DNA of 6,047 nucleotides from Deltaproteobacteria bacterium. GTDB taxonomy: Bacteria; Desulfobacterota; SM23-61. Positions within the stretch are counted from its first letter, which is position 1. Every line of letters starts with the position of its first letter. Position numbers and translations under genes: made by a program. The stretch spans positions 1 through 6,047 of the forward strand of contig JAOUFX010000213.1 in the NCBI GenBank assembly GCA_029857975.1, written 5' to 3'. Below the pieces are notes generated by a model, which worked only from the letters and a program-made list of their open reading frames with translations, ran no database searches and was not told the DNA's origin. Below, piece by piece: positions 1 to 4,366 of this stretch.

Positions 1-9
1 GGTATTGTG

Positions 10-51
10 GGGTTAGGGTTCGGAGGCCGGTTAGGCCCCTGACCCTAACCC
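10..51. repeat. Long imperfect hairpin (inverted repeat) in the leader
   Basis: The arms GGGTTAGGGT (10-19) and ACCCTAACCC (42-51) are perfect 10-bp complements. Inside them a second stem can form: 21-23 with 39-41, including one G-T pair, and GGCC 25-28 with GGCC 34-37, around the loop GGTTA (29-33), with T20 bulged and one A/C mismatch. The result is one long hairpin of about 42 nt. A run of seven T starts at 70, 18 nt beyond the stem. That is too far for a textbook rho-independent terminator, although a terminator for a gene left of the window is still possible. The other reading is a mobile or REP-like intergenic palindrome. The resemblance of the arms to telomeric TTAGGG is probably coincidence. 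Confidence 0.6.
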
Positions 52-134
52 TTGAGCCAAAGACTCCTATTTTTTTAACTTGATCGTATAGGAAATTCCT
101 TTTCGGACACGGATGTGCCCAGAAAATCGCTTAG

Positions 135-150
135 CGCTATGCGCATAGCG
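135..150. promoter_or_regulatory. Perfect 16-bp palindrome, possible operator
   Basis: CGCTATGCGCATAGCG reads identically on both strands with no spacer. It lies 68-83 nt upstream of the flavoenzyme start codon. The perfect two-fold symmetry and the position would fit a site for a dimeric regulator of the downstream genes. It could instead be part of a dispersed intergenic repeat, since the neighbouring sequence is also repetitive. A smaller dyad, AGGAA-A-TTCCT, sits at 90-100. I found no convincing sigma70 -35/-10 pair with good spacing around it, so a regulatory role is inference. Confidence 0.35.
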
Positions 151-161
151 TCTTGTTTGTT

Positions 162-191
162 TCTGCGGTTATCCGCGTAAATCTGCGTCCT
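162..191 (+). repeat. Three 10-nt-period TCYGCG units
   Basis: Three consecutive 10-nt units begin TCTGCG (162), TCCGCG (172) and TCTGCG (182); the remainder of each unit is A/T-rich or degenerate. The block ends 26 nt before the ATG of the flavoenzyme. From memory, similar phrases built on 'atctgcg' and 'atccgcg' recur in intergenic DNA of many environmental bacteria, which suggests a dispersed non-coding repeat. That recollection was not checked. The 10-nt spacing is about one helical turn, so a protein-binding array is also possible. Confidence 0.4.
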
Positions 192-217
192 ATTAAATTT
201 AACGAGAGAGAACACCC

Positions 218-2146
218 ATGGCGCCCACCCCATTTCCACTCCTTTTTTCACCCATCTCCATCAAGGGATTACTGCTTAAGAACCGTATTGTCATGCCTCC
301 CATGTGCACATCCTTTGCAACGGTTGGAGGTGTGGTTACCGATCGGCTTATTGGCTACTACCAGGCAAGAGCAGAAGGTGGAGTGGGATTGATCAACATA
401 GAGTTCAGCTATATTCATCCGACCGGCAAGGTTTTCGAACATATGCTTGGGATCTATGATGACCGGCTCATTCCGGGACTCAGGCGTTTGGCCCAATCCA
501 TACAGCAGCAGGGGGCGAAGGTCATCATCCAGATTTCTCATGCCGGCAGAAGGACCCATTCTGATGTCATCGGGTGTTTGCCAGTGGCTCCATCTCCCAT
601 TCCGAGACTGAACGGTGAGACCCCAAGAGAGTTGAGCTTGCCTGATATTGAAGAGATGATCCATGATTATATCCAGGCAGCGCGGAGGGCGAAGGAAGCG
701 GGCTTTGACGGGGTGATGATTCACATGGCCCATGGCTATCTGATACAACAATTTCTCTCGCCTCTAAGCAACCAACGGATGGATCGTTACGGGGGAGACT
801 GGGGGGGGCGGTCAAGATTCGCTGTGGAAATTTTAAAGGGGATCCGGCAGGATGTGGGAAACGACTATCCCGTTACCTGCCGGATCTGTGGAGACGAATT
901 TTTAAGAGGAGGCATTGACCTGCAATCGGCCGGTCAGTTATCCCGGCTCCTGGAAGCCAATGGAATCGATGCCATCGAGGTTTCAGCAGGCACCCATGAA
1001 ACGCCCCAGGTCATGTCCGCACCCCCCTATTTCCCCATGGGGTTTCTAGCGCATCTTGCCGGGGGGATCAAGAAAGAAGTAAACATCCCGGTGGGAAGCG
1101 TGGGAAGGATCCACGACCCCCGATTGGCTGAGGCCCTCTTGGAACAGGGGAAGTCGGACTTGATAGCGGTAGGTCGGGCGCTCATTGCTGACCCGGAATG
1201 GCCCAACAAAGCATACCGGGGAAGAATCGACGATATCTGTCCCTGTATTTCCTGCAATCAGGGGTGCAATGACCGGATGTACTACCAGCAGGATATCAGC
1301 TGTACCGTGAATCCAGGCGTGGGCAGAGAGATTACCTTTGCGCTTACCCCCGCCAGAAAGAAGAAAAAAGTATTGATTCTGGGCGGTGGTCCCGCTGGCT
1401 TGGAGACAGCAAGAATCGCTGCCATGCGGGGTCACAGAGTTTCCCTCTATGAAAAAGAGAAAGAATTGGGAGGTCAGCTCAGGATCGCCTCGGCCCCGCC
1501 TGCCAAAGAAGACCACGAGAAGTTGAGGAAGTTTTTTTTGAGAGAGGTGGAAAGACTGGGCGTCAAGGTGCGGTATGGAAAGTTTGATAAAAAGACTATT
1601 GCCAAGCTCTCGCCTGATTTTATCGTGGTCGCCGTGGGCGGAAAACCGATGGAACTTGAGGGATACGGTTTCCGAGACGGGAAAGTCATTTCAGCCTGGG
1701 AGGTTCTCTCTGGCCAAAAGCCGGTAGGAAAGAGAGTGGTGATTATTGGGGGTGGTCAGGTGGGCTTGGAAACAGCTGATTTTCTGCTCAACCAGGGAAA
1801 AGAAATAATCATCCTCGAAATGTTAAAGCGCTTAGGCCAGGACATGAGTCCCAGGGCAAGAAAGATGGTTCTCGAAAGACTCTCTCAGATGGGGGTTGAG
1901 ATCCTGACGGAAGCCAAGGCAATGTTGGTAAAGGAAGATGGCGTCGTCTTCAACCGGGCTGGAGTCGTGGATCAGGTCAGAGGGGTGGACTCGGTTATCG
2001 TGGCTGTGGGAACGGCTCGGCAGGAGGTCGGGATTCGCGGCCTGGAGAAGATGGGGCTTCCGCTGCGGTGGATCGGCGACTGTTCGGTTCCGCGAAAGGC
2101 CTTTGAGGCCATTCATGAGGGTTTTTTGGTTGGAATGGAAATCTAA
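218..2146 (+). CDS. Old Yellow Enzyme/2,4-dienoyl-CoA reductase-like FMN, 4Fe-4S, FAD oxidoreductase
   Basis: A 642-aa NAD(P)H-dependent flavoenzyme of the FadH/2-enoate reductase/BaiCD group, expected in the cytoplasm reducing (or forming) a C=C bond conjugated to a carbonyl or acyl-CoA. Residues 8-335 form the FMN TIM barrel, opening with LFSPISIKGLLLKNRIVMPP. IIQISHAGRR (103-112) and AHGYL (171-175) are typical barrel motifs. By eye, Tyr174 and His260 align with the catalytic Tyr166 and His252 of E. coli FadH. Cys343, 346, 350 and 362 (CxxCx3Cx11C) match the 4Fe-4S site. GGGPAG (389-394) is the FAD Rossmann motif. GGGQVG (511-516) is the second dinucleotide site, with Glu534 at the end of the following strand suggesting NADH over NADPH. 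The C-terminal IGDCSVPRKAFEAIHEG is the family FAD motif. The ATG at 218 follows a weak GAGAGAG Shine-Dalgarno (204-210), and the N-terminus has family length. It is followed after 15 nt by the alcohol dehydrogenase, so the two are probably co-transcribed. Family is secure; substrate is unknown. Confidence 0.93.
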   Translation: MAPTPFPLLFSPISIKGLLLKNRIVMPPMCTSFATVGGVVTDRLIGYYQARAEGGVGLINIEFSYIHPTGKVFEHMLGIYDDRLIPGLRRLAQSIQQQGAKVIIQISHAGRRTHSDVIGCLPVAPSPIPRLNGETPRELSLPDIEEMIHDYIQAARRAKEAGFDGVMIHMAHGYLIQQFLSPLSNQRMDRYGGDWGGRSRFAVEILKGIRQDVGNDYPVTCRICGDEFLRGGIDLQSAGQLSRLLEANGIDAIEVSAGTHETPQVMSAPPYFPMGFLAHLAGGIKKEVNIPVGSVGRIHDPRLAEALLEQGKSDLIAVGRALIADPEWPNKAYRGRIDDICPCISCNQGCNDRMYYQQDISCTVNPGVGREITFALTPARKKKKVLILGGGPAGLETARIAAMRGHRVSLYEKEKELGGQLRIASAPPAKEDHEKLRKFFLREVERLGVKVRYGKFDKKTIAKLSPDFIVVAVGGKPMELEGYGFRDGKVISAWEVLSGQKPVGKRVVIIGGGQVGLETADFLLNQGKEIIILEMLKRLGQDMSPRARKMVLERLSQMGVEILTEAKAMLVKEDGVVFNRAGVVDQVRGVDSVIVAVGTARQEVGIRGLEKMGLPLRWIGDCSVPRKAFEAIHEGFLVGMEI

Positions 2147-2147
2147 C

Positions 2148-2155
2148 GGGGGGGA
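2148..2155 (+). promoter_or_regulatory. G-rich ribosome binding site for the alcohol dehydrogenase
   Basis: GGGGGGGA ends 6 nt before the ATG at 2162 and is the only Shine-Dalgarno-like sequence in the 15-nt gap. It supports the start at 2162 over the in-frame ATG at 2171 (codon 4), which has no purine block at a suitable distance. A seven-G run is an unusual form of this site and is also prone to sequencing or replication slippage. A length change here would alter only the spacer, not a reading frame. Confidence 0.5.
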
Positions 2156-2161
2156 TCGACG

Positions 2162-3319
2162 ATGCAACCGATGACAATCTCAATTCCCACAAAGATCATT
2201 TTTGGAGTCGGGAGCCACTCCCGGATTCCCGAAGAAGTGAGAGGGTTGGGAGGGGAGGCAGTCTTTTTGGTGACCGATAAAGGTGTTGCCCAAACCGACT
2301 TCTTCAAAAAGGTGATCGACCTTCTTAAGTCATCGAAGATCGGTGTTGAGACCTTCGATGACGTGGAATCGGATCCCAGTGACAAGACTGTGGAGAAGGC
2401 TTTCGCCCTTTTTCAGAAAAAGAAAGCAGCGGTCCTTATGTCCGTGGGGGGTGGAAGTCCGATAGACACAGCCAAGGCGGTTGGGATTCTTGCTACCAAT
2501 GGGGGGAGAATTCATGACTACGAGGCAGTCGATCGGATCAAGATCCCGCCCATCCCGCTGATCGCCGTTCCGACGACAGCGGGAACAGGATCAGAGGTTT
2601 CTGGTACCTCCGTGATCACCGATACGGAAAGAGGGCTCAAGATGTCGCTTCGCCATGCCCGCTTCAACCCGGCTCGGGTGGCTATTTTGGAACCTCTCGC
2701 TTTGACTTCTCTTCCCGCTTCCGTGGCGGCTCATGCCGGGATGGATGCTTTCGTCCATGCTTTGGAATCTTACGTTTCCCTTCAATCCAGCCCCCTGACC
2801 CAGGGAATCACTCTCCACGCCATTCGGTTGATTGCCGAAAGCATCCGGCCTTTTGTGGCGAACCGCGGCAATTTAGAGGCCGGAGGGAACATGCTATCGG
2901 GAGCGGCGATGGGAGCCGTTGGTTTCACCAATACCGGCGCTGGGAATGTCCATTGCATGGCCAGATTTGTGGGGAGCTTCTTCCATGTTCCCCACGGTCT
3001 TGCGAATGCGGTCTGCCTGCCCTATGTTGCGGAGTTTAACATGATGGCATGCCCGGAGAAATTTGCTCGGGTGGCGCAGGCTATGGACGTTCAGATCGAT
3101 GGCCTGACATCCTTGGAAGCGGCAAGATCAGCGATTGCAGCCATTAAAGTCCTCGGTGAGGATATCGGCATTCCCCGAAATCTGAAAGAAATCGGAGGCA
3201 AAGAAGAGGCGATCCCCAAGATGGCCCAGCTGGCTTTCCAGGCAAACTACAACCGCTGGAATCCCCGCTACACCACAGAGGAGGATTTTGTAAAACTCTT
3301 TCGTAGGGCGATGGGATAA
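2162..3319 (+). CDS. Iron-containing (group III) alcohol dehydrogenase
   Basis: A 385-aa cytoplasmic dehydrogenase of the FucO/AdhE-C family, interconverting an alcohol and a ketone or aldehyde with a nicotinamide cofactor and one divalent metal. Length is normal for the family. The N-terminal cofactor domain (1-180) has VFLVTDKG (34-41), GGGSPIDTAKA (96-106) and TTAGTGSEVS (138-147). Asp39 matches the FucO residue that excludes the 2'-phosphate of NADP, so NAD(H) use is likely. The helical domain (181-385) holds all four expected metal ligands: Asp195 and His199 in GMDAFVHALE, His264 in GNVHCMAR and His278 in HVPHGLAN. The odd feature is Arg268 (AGA, 2963-2965), where the family usually has a second His in HxxxH, important in FucO catalysis. 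The gene probably shares a transcript with the upstream flavoenzyme. A hydroxyacid or aldehyde substrate linked to that enzyme's product is inference. Maleylacetate reductase-like or lactaldehyde reductase-like roles cannot be separated from sequence alone. Confidence 0.93.
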   Translation: MQPMTISIPTKIIFGVGSHSRIPEEVRGLGGEAVFLVTDKGVAQTDFFKKVIDLLKSSKIGVETFDDVESDPSDKTVEKAFALFQKKKAAVLMSVGGGSPIDTAKAVGILATNGGRIHDYEAVDRIKIPPIPLIAVPTTAGTGSEVSGTSVITDTERGLKMSLRHARFNPARVAILEPLALTSLPASVAAHAGMDAFVHALESYVSLQSSPLTQGITLHAIRLIAESIRPFVANRGNLEAGGNMLSGAAMGAVGFTNTGAGNVHCMARFVGSFFHVPHGLANAVCLPYVAEFNMMACPEKFARVAQAMDVQIDGLTSLEAARSAIAAIKVLGEDIGIPRNLKEIGGKEEAIPKMAQLAFQANYNRWNPRYTTEEDFVKLFRRAMG

Positions 3320-3381
3320 GGAGAGGGGTTCCTTCCAGCAACGATCTATATCATGTTTCACCGGTTTTTCGGGAAAGAATG

Positions 3382-3406
3382 CCTGGACGATGGAGAAGGC
3401 TCCAGG
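3382..3406 (+). other. Inverted repeat in the gap before the DUF6282 gene
   Basis: CCTGGA (3382-3387) and TCCAGG (3401-3406) are perfect 6-bp complements around a 13-nt loop in the 116-nt gap between the alcohol dehydrogenase and the next gene. No T-run follows, so it is not a canonical terminator. It could be an mRNA processing or stabilising stem upstream of the ribosome binding site, or chance. The rest of the gap (3320-3435) is purine-rich near its end and shows no convincing promoter; TATATC at 3347 has no -35 partner. Confidence 0.25.
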
Positions 3407-3420
3407 ACAAAGAGGAGAAG

Positions 3421-3428
3421 AAAGGAGG
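3421..3428 (+). promoter_or_regulatory. Strong Shine-Dalgarno deciding the DUF6282 start
   Basis: AAAGGAGG is a near-perfect anti-16S match, with 7 nt between it and the ATG at 3436. It argues for translation from 3436 and against the in-frame ATG at 3379. That earlier ATG would add 19 charged, low-complexity residues encoded partly by the Shine-Dalgarno itself. Confidence 0.8.
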
Positions 3429-3435
3429 AGAAGAA

Positions 3436-4329
3436 ATGATATCCCAAGCGGATCGACTTTTGGAGGGGGCCATTGACCTTCACTGCCACGGATACCCTGA
3501 GATAAGCTTTGATGTGAAGATGAGGGTGGAGGATTTGGAGGCCGCCCAATTGGCTGCCCAAGCGAAAATGAAGGGTTTTGTGCTCAAATCACACATGTGG
3601 CCGACGATAGGGCGAGTCTATCAGTTGAGAAATCAGATTAACGGAGTTGAGATCTGGCCGAGTATAGCGCTGAACACGAGCGCTGGAGGGTTCAGTCCTT
3701 GGACGGTAGAATCAGCTTTAAGACAGGGAGTAAAGGTAATTTGGATGCCCACATGGAGTGCTAAGAATGACATCCAGCGAGGAGGGTTCAGCCGTTTAAT
3801 GAAGGATTGGCTTACCACCATAAATCAAATTAAACCCGAAGATGGCCTAACGATTTTTAATGATGCGGGAGAAATTGATCGGCATGTGAAAGAGATTTTG
3901 GCCATGGCTAAAGATTATGATGTAGCGGTCTTTACAGGCCATCTTTCACCGGAAGAAGTCTTGGCTGTTGGTCGAGAAGCTAAAAAGATGGGTTTAAAGA
4001 AATTAATTTTTTGTCATCCAGATAGTAGGACTGTGGGAGCCGAGATGGAGCACATCAAGGAGATGGCCAAAATGAACTTCTTCGTCGAATTTACTTTTCT
4101 GGGCTTACTCCCCGCCTTTTGGAGAATCAGTATCCAGGAAGTTTGCCGAAGAATCAAGGAGATTGGAGCGGAGCGTTCGGTTCTCACAACAGATTCATTC
4201 TTTGAATGGGCCACCCCTCCTGCAGAAATGATGCGAATGTTTATTGGTTCGCTATTAACCCAGGGAATAACCGGAGAAGAGATTGAAATGATGGTTCGAA
4301 AAAACCCCAGTGAATTGCTAAATGTTTAA
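3436..4329 (+). CDS. DUF6282-type amidohydrolase-like metal-dependent hydrolase
   Basis: A 297-aa protein, apparently cytoplasmic (no signal peptide or membrane segment), that I match by memory of its motifs to DUF6282, an uncharacterised group of the amidohydrolase/TIM-barrel superfamily. Near the N-terminus, AIDLHCHGYPE holds the DxHxH signature (Asp14, His16, His18). FVLKSH (48-53) gives Lys51 and His53. VKVIWMPTWSAKND (99-112) is a typical family strand. TGHLS (His169), FCHPD (His194) and LTTDSF (Asp253) supply the remaining expected ligands, so a one- or two-metal centre looks intact. The end, MVRKNPSELLNV, is the usual family close. The start at 3436 was chosen for its strong Shine-Dalgarno. 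The gene lies 116 nt after the alcohol dehydrogenase on the same strand and may be in its transcript or have its own promoter. It is more AT-rich (about 42% GC by hand count over 3721-4020) than the alcohol dehydrogenase (about 56% over 2701-2880). The hydrolysed bond and substrate are unknown. Confidence 0.85.
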   Translation: MISQADRLLEGAIDLHCHGYPEISFDVKMRVEDLEAAQLAAQAKMKGFVLKSHMWPTIGRVYQLRNQINGVEIWPSIALNTSAGGFSPWTVESALRQGVKVIWMPTWSAKNDIQRGGFSRLMKDWLTTINQIKPEDGLTIFNDAGEIDRHVKEILAMAKDYDVAVFTGHLSPEEVLAVGREAKKMGLKKLIFCHPDSRTVGAEMEHIKEMAKMNFFVEFTFLGLLPAFWRISIQEVCRRIKEIGAERSVLTTDSFFEWATPPAEMMRMFIGSLLTQGITGEEIEMMVRKNPSELLNV

Positions 4330-4338
4330 GGAAGATTA

Positions 4339-4350
4339 GAAAGATCTTTC
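4339..4350. other. 12-bp palindrome in the convergent intergenic gap
   Basis: GAAAGATCTTTC is a perfect palindrome without a loop, in the 37-nt gap (4330-4366) between the converging DUF6282 and TRAP permease genes. A bidirectional terminator is expected at such a junction. This dyad is AT-rich, has no spacer and no adjacent T-run on either strand, so it is a poor candidate. It is recorded because it is the only symmetry in the gap. Confidence 0.3.
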
Positions 4351-4366
4351 GTAAGGCTCATAGGGC

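Noticed and set aside
10..51. Telomere-like or eukaryotic origin suggested by TTAGGG-type arms
   Set aside because: There is only one copy per arm and it is inverted rather than tandem, and all genes are bacterial with Shine-Dalgarno sites.
169..196. Sigma70 promoter with TTATCC and TATTAA
   Set aside because: The -35 match is poor, and the implied transcription start would fall on or next to the ribosome binding site.
153..392. Small + strand reading frame overlapping the leader and the flavoenzyme start
   Set aside because: It starts at a TTG inside the repeat region, has no ribosome binding site and mostly overlaps the certain flavoenzyme gene in another frame. The peptide has no recognisable features.
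269..751. 160-aa - strand reading frame inside the flavoenzyme gene
   Set aside because: It is an antisense shadow of conserved OYE motifs, with no family features of its own.
801..808. Eight-G run as a possible frameshift in the flavoenzyme
   Set aside because: The frame continues correctly through YGGDWGGRSRF and all downstream motifs, so no frameshift is present.
3379..3435. Upstream in-frame ATG extending the DUF6282 protein by 19 residues
   Set aside because: The extension is charged and low-complexity, includes the Shine-Dalgarno of the better start and is not expected by family length.
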